Numbered from the stretch's first letter, positions 1 through 7,839 are shown. The stretch: 38,810 nt of DNA from Streptomyces sp. MBT65 (GCF_016612545.1 NZ_JAENRY010000101.1:1-38810), one strand, 5' to 3'. Notes: generated by a model from the letters alone, not told the origin. Numbers and translations: made by a program.

Positions 1-68
1 GCTGCTCCACCCCGCGCCGTTGTGATTGCAACTATACGCCATCCGCGGGGTCCGAAGTCACCAGGGTT

Positions 69-1274
69 TCAGTCGGCGGTGTTCCCGGCGTGCGTGAGGG
101 TCTCCCAGGAGACGAAGAGGTCGTCGCTGCCGGCCGGCCTGGTCTGCTCGGCGAGCCTGTGCGCGGCGGGCACCTTCTCGCCGAGCCGGCCCTCCAGGTG
201 GTTGAGGGCGACCTCCAGGTCGGGCCCCATGTTCCGGTCGACCTTGCCGCCGCACAGCCAGGCGGGCGCGGGCTCGCCGAGCTGGTAGCGGGCGTGCAGG
301 TCGAGGGCCGCCCTGAGCCGGTCCTTGACCCCGTCGTAGAGGTCGACGCCCTGGTGCCAGGCGGTCTCGGCGATGTGCGCGGAGGCCGCGAGCGAGTACC
401 CGACGTGCTTGAAGTTGCGGCAGGTCTCCTGGGCGACGCCGTCCTTGAAGGTGGTCTGCTTGAACCAGTACGTCGTCAGCTTCTGCGGGGTGCTGAGCTT
501 CGACCCGACCGGGGCGAGCGGCACCTTGCCGTCCTTGGCCAGGTAGAAGTAGGCGGGCACGCGGTCGCGGAAGCGTTTGACGGCGGCGTCGAAGGCCTTG
601 TGGTCGTCGAGGAAGACGGCGATGCCGATCGCCGCGTCGGTCATCGCGAGGTCCCAGTTGCCGTTGTAGTCGGGAAGGTTCTTGGTGACCTCGGGCTCGT
701 AGGCGGTACGCAGCATCGTCCCGAACCGCTCGACCCGGTCCGCCGGCCACCCGGCCCCCGGCGCGTACCGCACGATCTCCGCCGCCCGCGCCCAGGTCGA
801 ACCGGCCCACGCGGTCTGGAGCCCGGCGTCGTCGGAAGTGTGCTCCTTCAGCTTCGCCGACCAGTCGTCCATGATCTCCCGCGCCTTGAGCGCGTGGTGC
901 TGCTTGCCGGTGATGCTGAAGAGCAGGGCCTGCGTGTACGCCGCGATCGCGTCCTCGCGCTCCTCGACACAGCCGTGCGCGGCCTTGCCGTTCCAGGGGC
1001 AGTCGACGTCCGCGACCGGCTTCGCCGTGTACTTGTACGACCCGTACTTGCTGTCCCGCATCCCGAAGTACGCCTTCAGCCAGGGCTGCTTCCCTGCGGT
1101 CACGTTCTTCCGTACGGCGTCCAACTGCCCCTTGCTGACCAGGACTCCGGGGTGCGTGAACGCCGCGTCGGCGGGCAGGGCCCGTGCCATGGTCCGGGTA
1201 CCGGTGTCCGCCGCCCCGCACGAGGCGAGAAGTCCTACGACCACGGTCGCGCCCAGCACCGCCACTGCCCGCAT
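69..1274 (-). CDS. alginate lyase family lipoprotein
   Basis: A 401-residue exported protein. The N-terminus is hydrophobic and ends in a lipobox, LLASC, with Cys19 as the probable lipidation site, so it should be anchored on the outer face of the membrane. The body resembles the alginate-lyase superfamily (alpha/alpha-toroid polysaccharide lyases): a start of the type 'HPGVLVSKGQLDAVR', a central 'NYNGNWDLAMTDAAIGIAVFLDD'-like segment (here DYNGNWDLAMTDAAIG) and a late HVGYSLAA stretch. The true substrate could be another uronic-acid polymer. The ATG at 1274 is preceded on the minus strand by GGAGG at good spacing. The family call rests on remembered motifs. No partner gene is adjacent: the next gene upstream lies beyond a 537-bp repeat region. 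Confidence 0.8.
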   Translation of the reverse strand: MRAVAVLGATVVVGLLASCGAADTGTRTMARALPADAAFTHPGVLVSKGQLDAVRKNVTAGKQPWLKAYFGMRDSKYGSYKYTAKPVADVDCPWNGKAAHGCVEEREDAIAAYTQALLFSITGKQHHALKAREIMDDWSAKLKEHTSDDAGLQTAWAGSTWARAAEIVRYAPGAGWPADRVERFGTMLRTAYEPEVTKNLPDYNGNWDLAMTDAAIGIAVFLDDHKAFDAAVKRFRDRVPAYFYLAKDGKVPLAPVGSKLSTPQKLTTYWFKQTTFKDGVAQETCRNFKHVGYSLAASAHIAETAWHQGVDLYDGVKDRLRAALDLHARYQLGEPAPAWLCGGKVDRNMGPDLEVALNHLEGRLGEKVPAAHRLAEQTRPAGSDDLFVSWETLTHAGNTAD

Positions 1275-1388
1275 GTGTCCTACCTCCGCGTTGTCCCTAC
1301 CGGGTCATTCGCAGCGTGGCCCTTCGGGGATGGACCCGCAGGATTTACTGGGCCGATTGGTCGTGCTGGGCGGTGTTGGTGTGGACGT

Positions 1389-1434
1389 CTGGGGGCTGCC
1401 GCCCCCAGGCCCCCGCTTCGGCCCCGAAAGGGCC
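1389..1434. terminator. two adjacent intergenic hairpins
   Basis: The first hairpin, 1389-1408, has perfect 8-bp arms CTGGGGGC/GCCCCCAG around TGCC. The second, 1420-1434, pairs GGCCC with GGGCC around CGAAA. They lie upstream of the alginate-lyase gene and at the edge of the repeat array. Neither has a T-run, so a role as transcription terminator for the RibD-like gene read on the minus strand is inference. Confidence 0.45.
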
Positions 1435-1440
1435 TCGTCC

Positions 1441-1811
1441 TCAAACGCCGGACGGGCTGATTATGTGGGCCTGTGCTGAAAAGGTGCCGGACGGGCTGAT
1501 TGTGCGGGTGTGAGCTGAGAAGGTGCTGGACAGGCTGGATGTCGCCGGCCCGTGTTGGAGAGGCGTCGGGCGGGCTGGATGGGCGGGCCCGTGCTGAAGC
1601 GGCGCCGGACGGAGTGATTTCGAGCGCCCGTGCCGAAAGGCACCGGACGGGCTGATTTTGCTCGTCCCTGCCGAAAGGCACCGCACGGGCTGATCTACTC
1701 GCCCGTGCCGAAAGGCGCCGCACGCACTGACTTTGCTCACCCGTGCCGAACGGCACCGCACGCACTGACTTTGCTCACCTGTGTCGCAAGGTGCCGCGCG
1801 GGCCGATCTGC
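1441..1811. repeat. tandem hairpin array, about ten 38-39 bp units
   Basis: A core resembling GCCGGACGGGCTGATT recurs near 1447, 1486, 1525, 1565, 1604, 1642, 1680, 1717, 1755 and 1793, a step of 37-40 bp. In the better preserved units the linker between cores carries a small hairpin such as GTGCC-GAAA-GGCAC. The array fills the whole gap up to the stop codon of the RibD-like gene. Units differ by point changes and have no invariant repeat/unique spacer pattern, so it is not CRISPR. Minus-strand frames through it are open but only translate the repeat. Confidence 0.8.
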
Positions 1812-2942
1812 TTACCCCAGCAGATGTCCGTTCGGCGTCTTCGCTCGCTTCTCGTGCTCCGGGAGTACGACCACGGAGACGCCCTGCGCGGCCAGCGCCC
1901 CGCTGCCGTCCGCGCCCGCCACGAACGTGTCGGGCTCGCGCCAGGCCGTCACCACCCTCCGCACACCCGCGTCGAGGATCAGGCGGGCGCAGGGCTCGGG
2001 GCGGGAGGCGCGGTGGGTGCAGGGTTCGAGGCTGGTGTAGACCGTGGCGGTGGGGAGACGGGGGTCCGCGGGGTCGAGCTTGGCCAGGGCCGCCTCCTCC
2101 GCGTGGACCACCGGGTCGCCGGCCTCGCGGGAGTGGCCCCGGGCGAGTTCCGTGCCGTCCGCGGCCACGACCACCGCGCCGACGCTGAACGCGGTCTCCG
2201 AGGGCGGGCAGTCCGCGGCCAGGTCGCAGGCGAGGGCGAGCCAGTGGTGGTCGGCCGCGGCGGGGAGGTCTCCGGTGCCGGGGGCGGTGGGTGCGTAGCG
2301 GATGAGGACGACGTCCTCGATGGGGCGGGTCTCGAGGAGGCGGAGGCGGCCTGCCTGGTAGGTGCCCGGGCCGAAGAGGCGGGGGGCGTCCGGGGTGCCC
2401 ACGAAGAGCGGGGACACGACGAGTTGGAGTTCGTCGGCCAGGCCCTGCTGGAGCAGTTGGGTGTGGATCGTGCCGCCGCCCTCGACCATCAGGCGGTCGA
2501 CTCCCCTGGCGGAGTGGAGGTGTTCGAGCAGCCGGCGCCAGTCGAGTTCGGGGCCCGGGGCGAACACGTCGGCGGCGATGCCGAGTTGGCGGACTCGCTC
2601 CGCGCCCTTGTCCGTCGTACAGACGAGTTTGTCGCCGCCCGTGTGCCAGAAGTTGGCGCTCGGGTCGAGGTCGCCGGAGCCGCTGACCGTGACCTTGAGG
2701 GGGTATTCGGGCTTGCCTTCGGCGATGCGGGCCGCGCGCCGCTCCGGGGAGTTCACGAGCAGGCGGGGGTTGTCCGCGCGGATCGTGCCGGCGCCGATGA
2801 GGATCGCGTCCACGGACGCCCGGACCTCGTCGACCCGGTCGAAGTCGTCCGGGCTGGAGAGGAGCAGCCGGTCGGGGCCGGTGTCGTCGAGGTAGCCGTC
2901 GAGGGAGACGGCGGCGGACAGCAGGACGTACGGGAAGGACAT
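1812..2942 (-). CDS. RibD-like reductase-deaminase with swapped domain order
   Basis: A 376-residue protein. Residues 1 to about 215 form a RibD_C/dihydrofolate-reductase-like reductase (SLDGYLDD near 13-20, ILIGAGTIRADNPRLL near 47-62, VEGGGTIHTQLL near 153-164). Residues about 230-345 form a cytidine-deaminase fold with the zinc motif HAEE (His280, Glu282) and Cys308/Cys318 in LEPCTH...PEPCARLI. In ordinary RibD the deaminase comes first, and 8 rather than 9 residues separate the two cysteines. The expected chemistry is deamination and side-chain reduction of the pyrimidine made by GTP cyclohydrolase II. A RibA-type gene lies just beyond the divergent marR. The ATG at 2942 starts 102 bp from the marR start. 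The product might feed riboflavin or a special pyrimidine/flavin metabolite; the sequence does not decide. Confidence 0.85.
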   Translation of the reverse strand: MSFPYVLLSAAVSLDGYLDDTGPDRLLLSSPDDFDRVDEVRASVDAILIGAGTIRADNPRLLVNSPERRAARIAEGKPEYPLKVTVSGSGDLDPSANFWHTGGDKLVCTTDKGAERVRQLGIAADVFAPGPELDWRRLLEHLHSARGVDRLMVEGGGTIHTQLLQQGLADELQLVVSPLFVGTPDAPRLFGPGTYQAGRLRLLETRPIEDVVLIRYAPTAPGTGDLPAAADHHWLALACDLAADCPPSETAFSVGAVVVAADGTELARGHSREAGDPVVHAEEAALAKLDPADPRLPTATVYTSLEPCTHRASRPEPCARLILDAGVRRVVTAWREPDTFVAGADGSGALAAQGVSVVVLPEHEKRAKTPNGHLLG

Positions 2943-3009
2943 CGACGCGCTCTCTCTGGGAGGCGGGCGGGGCTCGGTAAGGAGATGGAGCTCGGTAAAG
3001 AGGCGGGGC

Positions 3010-3038
3010 TTGGTTCAAGTTTGAAACAAACCTACACT
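3010..3038 (+). promoter_or_regulatory. leaderless marR promoter with MarR-type operator
   Basis: TTGGTT at 3010-3015 and TACACT at 3033-3038, spaced 17 bp, fit a housekeeping promoter. Transcription would begin at about 3044-3045, which is the marR ATG, so the mRNA should be leaderless. Within the spacer lies TTCAA-GT-TTGAA (3014-3025), an inverted repeat of the kind bound by MarR dimers. The same half-site TTCA/TGAA recurs upstream of the GTP cyclohydrolase gene. Autoregulation and control of the divergent RibD-like gene are inferred. Confidence 0.6.
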
Positions 3039-3044
3039 GGGGGC

Positions 3045-3542
3045 ATGACGACTCGCTGGCTCACCGCCGAGGAGCAGCGCGCCTGGCGCGCGTACATCGC
3101 CGCGACGCACCTCCTGGAGGACGCGATCGACCGGCAGCTCCAGCAGGAGGCCGGCATGCCCCACCTGTACTACTCCATCCTCGCCAACCTCTCCGACGTA
3201 CCGGACCGCCGGCTGCGGATGACCGACCTCGCCGAGAAGTCGAAGATCACCCGGAGCCGGCTGACGTACGCGGTGACCCGGCTGGAGAAGGACGGTCTCG
3301 TACGGCGTGAGGGGTGCCCGTCGGACAAGCGGGGCAGCACCGCGATCCTGACCGACGCGGGGATGGACGTCCTGGAGCGTACGGCGCCGGGCCATGTCGA
3401 GACCGTCCGCGCGGCGATCTTCGACCATCTCACCCCGGAACAGGTGGGCCAGCTGGAGGAGATCAGCACCCAGATCGGGCGGGCGCTGGAGACACCGGAG
3501 GACGTTCCGTGGCGCCGCCGCTCCACACCGTCGTGTTCGTGA
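3045..3542 (+). CDS. MarR family transcriptional regulator
   Basis: A 165-residue winged-helix protein. The recognition region reads LRMTDLAEKSKITRSRLTYAVTRLEKDGLVRR, followed by the wing SDKRGSTAILTDAG, typical of MarR. The ATG at 3045 follows a promoter -10 by only 6 nt, and I see no Shine-Dalgarno, so it is probably translated from a leaderless message. It sits between the divergent RibD-like gene and a co-oriented GTP cyclohydrolase II gene. Inverted repeats with TTCA/TGAA half-sites occur at both flanking promoters, so it probably represses all three transcripts. The ligand is unknown. A flavin or pyrimidine intermediate would be logical but is not shown. Confidence 0.9.
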   Translation: MTTRWLTAEEQRAWRAYIAATHLLEDAIDRQLQQEAGMPHLYYSILANLSDVPDRRLRMTDLAEKSKITRSRLTYAVTRLEKDGLVRREGCPSDKRGSTAILTDAGMDVLERTAPGHVETVRAAIFDHLTPEQVGQLEEISTQIGRALETPEDVPWRRRSTPSCS

Positions 3543-3598
3543 GCCGGCCTCGCGGCCCGGCTTCGTGATCTCTCTTCGTGACCCGTCCCACAAATCTG

Positions 3599-3665
3599 TT
3601 GCTTCAAATTTCAAGCATGAGGTAGTGTCCGTGATCGTGGATGTGCTTCAAAACTGAAGCACATC
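3599..3665 (+). promoter_or_regulatory. GTP cyclohydrolase promoter with two inverted repeats
   Basis: A candidate promoter is TTGCTT (3599-3604), 18 bp, TAGTGT (3623-3628). A 16-bp imperfect palindrome, GCTTCAAATTTCAAGC (3601-3616), overlaps the -35 and spacer. A much stronger one at 3640-3665 has perfect 11-bp arms, GATGTGCTTCA and TGAAGCACATC, around AAAC, just downstream of the predicted transcription start. Both share half-sites with the palindrome in the marR promoter, so MarR binding is the simplest explanation. The second could also form an mRNA hairpin. Confidence 0.65.
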
Positions 3666-3697
3666 TCGATATCTGCCGCCCGACCACGGAGACCCGC

Positions 3698-4339
3698 ATG
3701 CCCGACTTCCCCGCCGCCACCCCGCGTGCCCGCGTCCGGGTACCGCTGCGCTTCCAGGACGGCTACGGCGTCGACGCCGAACTCGTCACCTTCCACGGCC
3801 TGACCGACGGCCAGGAACATCTCGCGGTCGTCCTCGGCGACCCGGCCCCCGGCACCACCCCGCTGGTGCGGCTGCACTCGGAGTGCCTGACCGGCGATGT
3901 GTTCGGTTCCGCCCGCTGCGACTGCGGACCCCAGTTGCGCGAGGCCGTCGAGCGCATAGCCGACCGCGGCGGTGTCCTGCTCTATCTGCGCCAGGAGGGC
4001 CGGGGCATCGGCCTCTACAACAAGCTCGACGCGTACGCCCTCCAGGACCAGGGCCTCGACACCTACGCGGCGAACACCGCGCTGGGCCTGCCCGAGGACG
4101 CCCGCGACTACACGGCCGCCGCGCAGATGCTCCAGGCCCTGGGCATCACGTCCCTGGACCTGCTCTCCAACAACCCCGACAAGGCGGACCAGTTGAGGGG
4201 GCTCGGCATCGACGTGCACGACCGGGTGCCGACCGGTGTCTTCACCACGCCGCACAACGTCCGGTATCTACGCGCGAAGGTCCTCCAGACCCACCACACC
4301 CTGCCGCTGGGCCAGTTGACGGAACTGCACGCGGGCTGA
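3698..4339 (+). CDS. ribA: GTP cyclohydrolase II (RibA type)
   Basis: A 213-residue protein matching the GTP cyclohydrolase II domain alone, with no RibB half. The zinc cysteines are visible as HSECLTGD...RCDCG (Cys63, Cys74, Cys76). The catalytic loop LLYLRQEGRGIGL (about 94-106) keeps the tyrosine (Tyr96) that, from published work on Streptomyces paralogues, distinguishes normal ring-opening enzymes from a formylamino-releasing variant. LLSNNPDKA and a C-terminal NVRYLRAK stretch are also typical. The product would be 2,5-diamino-6-ribosylamino-pyrimidinone phosphate. I choose the ATG at 3698 because GGAGA precedes it by 5 nt. The upstream ATG at 3641 lies inside the 3640-3665 palindrome and would add a non-homologous tail. 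Being single-domain and MarR-linked, it may be a paralogue of the housekeeping enzyme. Confidence 0.9.
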   Translation: MPDFPAATPRARVRVPLRFQDGYGVDAELVTFHGLTDGQEHLAVVLGDPAPGTTPLVRLHSECLTGDVFGSARCDCGPQLREAVERIADRGGVLLYLRQEGRGIGLYNKLDAYALQDQGLDTYAANTALGLPEDARDYTAAAQMLQALGITSLDLLSNNPDKADQLRGLGIDVHDRVPTGVFTTPHNVRYLRAKVLQTHHTLPLGQLTELHAG

Positions 4340-4358
4340 GGGGCTCGGTGGCGCGGTC

Positions 4359-4382
4359 GATGGTGTAGCGGGCTACACCATC
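4359..4382. promoter_or_regulatory. perfect palindrome upstream of the MMPL exporter
   Basis: Arms GATGGTGTAGC and GCTACACCATC, 11 bp each, flank GG. It lies 20 bp after the GTP cyclohydrolase stop and 115 bp before the MMPL start. The near-continuous dyad looks more like a TetR-class operator than a terminator, since there is no T-run. No TetR gene is adjacent. Confidence 0.55.
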
Positions 4383-4439
4383 CATTCGGGAGAGCACTCC
4401 CTCGTGCCGGAGAGCGGCCGACGGAAGGCTTGAGACCAC

Positions 4440-4455
4440 GATCACGCACGTGATC
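4440..4455. promoter_or_regulatory. second palindrome in the MMPL leader
   Basis: Arms GATCACG and CGTGATC, 7 bp each, flank CA, 42 bp before the MMPL ATG. It differs in sequence from the 4359-4382 palindrome, so either two regulators act here or one of the two sites is a chance dyad. Confidence 0.35.
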
Positions 4456-4496
4456 CGGATCTCGACCGACCGCCGACGTGGAGGCCTTCCCCAGCC

Positions 4497-6710
4497 ATGG
4501 CTACTCTCCTCTATCACTTGGGCCGCGTGGCCTTCCGGTGGCGCTGGTTCGTCACCCTCCTGTGGGTGGCGGTCCTCGGCGCCGTCGGATTCGCCGCCAC
4601 CAAGGCCCCCGCCACCCCCGACGACGGCTTCACCATGCCCGGCATCGAGTCGCAGAAGGCCTTCGACCTGCTGGAGCAGCGCTTCCCCGGCACCGCGGCG
4701 GACGGGGCGAACGCCCGGATCGTCTTCGTCGCCCCGAACGGCGAGAAGGTCACCGCGACCGAGAACCGGGCGGCGATCGAGAAGCTGGTCGCGGAGGCGG
4801 CCGACGGTTCCCAGGTCGCCTCCACCGTCGACCCGTTCGCCGCGAAGGCGGTGAGCAAGGACGCGACGACGGCGTACTCCACCGTCACCTTCAAGGTGAA
4901 GGCCGACGACCTCACCGACACCGCCAAGACCCATCTGGAACGGGCCATCGACACGGCCCAGAAGGCGGGACTGACCGTCGAGGTCGGCGGTGACGCGCTC
5001 GCCACCCAGCCCGCCGCCGGCGGCAGCGCCGAGGCGATCGGCATCGCGATAGCGGCCCTGGTCCTCCTGATCACCTTCGGTTCGCTGGCCGCGGCCGGTC
5101 TGCCGCTGCTCACCGCGATCCTCGGTGTCGGCATCAGCATGTCCGCGATCCTCGCCCTGGGCAGCGCTTTCGGCCTCTCCGAGACCACCGGCACGCTGGC
5201 CACGATGCTCGGCCTCGCCTGCGGCATCGACTACGCGCTCTTCGTCGTGTCCCGCTACCGCGAGGAACGCGCGAAGGGTCACGCACCGAGGGAGGCGGCC
5301 GGGCTCGCGGCCGGTACGGCGGGTTCGGCGGTGGTGTTCGCCGGTCTGACCGTTGTCATCGCGCTGGCCGGTCTGTCGGTGGTCGGCATCCCGATGCTGA
5401 CGAAGATGGGGCTGGCGGCGGCCGGCGCGGTCCTCCTGTCGGTCCTGATCTCCCTCACCCTCGTCCCGGCGCTCCTGGGCTTCTGGCCGAACAAGGTCCT
5501 GTCGCGCGGGATCCGCAAGGGCACCCGGCGGGGCAGGAAGAGCGACCAGGACAACGGCGGCAGCCGCTGGGCCCGGCTCGTCGTGCGCCGCCCGATCCCC
5601 GTCCTGCTGCTCGGCGTCGTGGGCCTCGGCGCGATGGCCCTCCCCGCCCTGAACCTCCAGCTCGGCATGCCCGGCGACGAGGCCAAGTCCACCTCCACCA
5701 CCGAACGCCGGGCCTACGACGACCTCGCGAAGGGCTTCGGCCCCGGCTTCAACGGCCCCCTGACCATCGTCGTGGACGCCAAGGGAGCCACCGACGCGAA
5801 GAGCGCCGTGGCGACCGTCTCGAAGGAGATCGCGGCCACCGACGGAGTGGTCTCCGTCTCGCCCGCCCGCTTCAACTCGGCAGGCGACACAGCGGTGTTC
5901 TCCGCGACGCCGTCCACCAGCCCCACCGACGAGAAGACCAAGCAGCTCGTCCAGACGATCCGCGACGAACGGCCGGGCATCGAGTCGAAGGCTTCCGGCG
6001 CCGACTTCGAGGTCACCGGCACCACCGCGCTGAACATCGACGTGGCACAGAAGGTCCAGGACGCGCTGATCCCGTATCTGGCCCTGGTGGTGGGCCTGGC
6101 GATCGTCCTGCTCCTGCTGGTCTTCCGCTCGCTCCTGGTCCCGCTGAAGGCGGCCCTCGGCTTCCTGCTCTCGGTCCTCGCGGCGCTCGGCGCGGTGGTC
6201 GCGGTCTTCCAACAGGGCCACGGGGCCTCGCTGTTGGGCGTGGACCAGACCGGGCCGATCATGAGCCTGATGCCGATCTTCCTGGTGGGCATCGTCTTCG
6301 GCCTCGCCATGGACTACGAGGTGTTCCTGGTCTCCCGGATGCGTGAGGCGTACGTCCACGGGGACGGGCCCGGTCAGGCGATCGTCTCCGGGTTCCGGCA
6401 CAGCGCCCGGGTGGTCGTGGCCGCCGCGCTGATCATGATGGCGGTGTTCTCGGGCTTCATCGGCGCGGGCGCCTCGATGATCAAGATGATCGGCTTCGGG
6501 CTGGCCATCGCGGTCCTGTTCGACGCGTTCGTGGTCCGGATGGCGATCGTGCCGGCCATCCTCTCCCTGCTCGGCGACAAGGCCTGGTACCTGCCGCGTT
6601 GGCTCGACCGCGTGCTGCCCCGGATGGACGTCGAGGGCGAGGCCCTGAGCCGCAAGGTCCCGGCACCGGTGACCGACCCGCCGCCCGTCCACCTCACCCC
6701 GGTCCCCTAG
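4497..6710 (+). CDS. MMPL family RND-type membrane transporter
   Basis: A 737-residue integral membrane protein with the MMPL layout: one N-terminal helix (about 14-35), an extracellular domain, a five-helix bundle (about 185-330), a second helix near 365, a second extracellular domain and a final bundle (about 520-705). The paired motifs CGIDYALFVVSRYREER and AMDYEVFLVSRMREAY, one in each half, are diagnostic; their Asp-Tyr pair lies in the proton-relay region of this family. Such proteins export lipids, glycolipids or hydrophobic drugs across the membrane. The start ATG is followed by the usual LYHLGRVAFRWRW. It follows the cyclohydrolase by 157 bp with two palindromes between, so it may have its own promoter. 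Substrate unknown. Confidence 0.92.
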   Translation: MATLLYHLGRVAFRWRWFVTLLWVAVLGAVGFAATKAPATPDDGFTMPGIESQKAFDLLEQRFPGTAADGANARIVFVAPNGEKVTATENRAAIEKLVAEAADGSQVASTVDPFAAKAVSKDATTAYSTVTFKVKADDLTDTAKTHLERAIDTAQKAGLTVEVGGDALATQPAAGGSAEAIGIAIAALVLLITFGSLAAAGLPLLTAILGVGISMSAILALGSAFGLSETTGTLATMLGLACGIDYALFVVSRYREERAKGHAPREAAGLAAGTAGSAVVFAGLTVVIALAGLSVVGIPMLTKMGLAAAGAVLLSVLISLTLVPALLGFWPNKVLSRGIRKGTRRGRKSDQDNGGSRWARLVVRRPIPVLLLGVVGLGAMALPALNLQLGMPGDEAKSTSTTERRAYDDLAKGFGPGFNGPLTIVVDAKGATDAKSAVATVSKEIAATDGVVSVSPARFNSAGDTAVFSATPSTSPTDEKTKQLVQTIRDERPGIESKASGADFEVTGTTALNIDVAQKVQDALIPYLALVVGLAIVLLLLVFRSLLVPLKAALGFLLSVLAALGAVVAVFQQGHGASLLGVDQTGPIMSLMPIFLVGIVFGLAMDYEVFLVSRMREAYVHGDGPGQAIVSGFRHSARVVVAAALIMMAVFSGFIGAGASMIKMIGFGLAIAVLFDAFVVRMAIVPAILSLLGDKAWYLPRWLDRVLPRMDVEGEALSRKVPAPVTDPPPVHLTPVP

Positions 6711-6794
6711 GGACCCCGCAGACCGGGGCCGCCGAGAGCGGAAGCGGCCTCGCGGCGCCCGGATCCCGTGGGGACGGGGACCCGGCGCAAGTCC

Positions 6795-6838
6795 CGGGCC
6801 CGGCGACGGGGCACTCCCCCCGCCCGTCGCCGGGCCCG
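6795..6838 (+). terminator. long perfect hairpin after the MMPL gene
   Basis: Perfect 16-bp arms (6795-6810 and 6823-6838, starting CGGGCCCGGCGACGGG) enclose a 12-nt loop, 84 bp past the MMPL stop. There is no T-run, as is usual in high-GC actinobacteria. It also ends 56 bp before the lipase start, so it should insulate that gene from read-through. Confidence 0.75.
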
Positions 6839-6894
6839 CGGACGTCCACATCTCACCGAGTCACCAACTCGCCCACCAGAGAGGGCACTTCGCG

Positions 6895-7839
6895 ATGAAA
6901 ACCTCCATGCAGGCCGGGGTGGCCGGGCTCCTCGCCTGCGGCACGCTGCTCACCGTGGTCCTCACCACCCGCGACGGCGGCGACAGCCACACCGGTGTCA
7001 CCTACACCTCCGCGTCGAAGGGCCCGTACGTGGCGCTCGGTGACTCCTACACCGCCGGCCCCGGCATCACCGACCCGACCGGCACCCCGGCCGGCTGCGA
7101 CCGCTCCGCGGGCAACTACCCGTCCCTGGTCGCCACCGAACTCGGCCTCAAGGCAAGCGACTTCCACGACGCGAGCTGCAGCGGCGCCACGACCACGGAC
7201 CTCACGACAGCCCAGGAAACGGACGACGGCACCAATCCACCCCAGCTCAGGGCGATCTCGTCCACCACCCGCCTGATCACCATCGGCATCGGCGGCAACG
7301 ACATCGGCTTCAGCTCGATGATCAAACGGTGTGTCGCGATGGGCGCGCTGTACCAACTGACCGGCAGCGGCAAGTACTTCGCCGAGGACGCGCCCTGCGA
7401 GCGCAACTACGTCAAGGGCGACTCCGACGCGGTGACGAAGAAGATCGCCACGGCGGGCGCCCGCCTCACCCGGGTCCTGCACGAGGTCGAACGCCGCGCC
7501 CCCGAGGCCCGCGTCTACGTCGTCTCGTACCCGGCGATCCTCCCGTCCGACAGCGCCGACTGCGGCCGGGACATGTCCCTCGCCCCCGGCGACGTGACCT
7601 TCCTCCGCGAGAAGGAACAACAACTCAACACCATGCTCCGCCAACGGAGTTCGGAGGCCGGGGCCGCCTACGTCGACACATACACCCCTTCCGCCGCCCA
7701 CAACGCCTGCACGGCGAAGACCACCCGCTGGATAGAACCGCTCGTCCCGGACAGCCCGGCGGCGCCGGTGCATCCGAACGCGCGGGGGGAGCGGGGGATG
7801 GCGGACGCGGTGCTGCACGGCATCAGGTCGGCGCTGTAG
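6895..7839 (+). CDS. secreted SGNH/GDSL lipase-esterase
   Basis: A 314-residue exported hydrolase. An N-terminal hydrophobic segment (about 6-25) acts as signal peptide or anchor. The SGNH blocks are GDSYTAG with nucleophile Ser51, a glycine in the CSGATTTD stretch, GIGGNDIGF for the oxyanion asparagine, and HPNARGERG near the C-terminus for the catalytic histidine. Six or more cysteines suggest disulfides, as in the Streptomyces extracellular lipase/phospholipase A1-like members of this family. The ATG at 6895 is preceded by GAGAGGG. It is monocistronic: hairpin upstream, short dyad downstream. Lipid ester or glycan-acyl substrates are both possible. Confidence 0.9.
   Translation: MKTSMQAGVAGLLACGTLLTVVLTTRDGGDSHTGVTYTSASKGPYVALGDSYTAGPGITDPTGTPAGCDRSAGNYPSLVATELGLKASDFHDASCSGATTTDLTTAQETDDGTNPPQLRAISSTTRLITIGIGGNDIGFSSMIKRCVAMGALYQLTGSGKYFAEDAPCERNYVKGDSDAVTKKIATAGARLTRVLHEVERRAPEARVYVVSYPAILPSDSADCGRDMSLAPGDVTFLREKEQQLNTMLRQRSSEAGAAYVDTYTPSAAHNACTAKTTRWIEPLVPDSPAAPVHPNARGERGMADAVLHGIRSAL

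Noticed and set aside
90..1460. Long plus-strand open frame over the alginate-lyase gene.
   Set aside because: It is antisense to a gene with signal peptide and family motifs; high GC keeps antisense frames open, and its composition is unlike a real protein.
1280..1765. Minus-strand frame of repeated QPVR/RHL-type residues.
   Set aside because: It is only the translation of the 38-39 bp repeat array. The unit length is not constant modulo 3, so no single frame is preserved by design.
1441..1811. CRISPR array.
   Set aside because: The units are degenerate throughout, have no invariant repeat with unique spacers, and no cas gene is nearby.
3641..3697. Upstream ATG start for the GTP cyclohydrolase.
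   Set aside because: It lies inside the 3640-3665 palindrome, has no ribosome-binding site, and adds residues absent from the family. The ATG at 3698 has GGAGA.
3543..3697. FMN riboswitch in front of the GTP cyclohydrolase gene.
   Set aside because: The leader is too short and shows two operator dyads rather than the multi-stem RFN fold or its conserved AGGATATG-like end.
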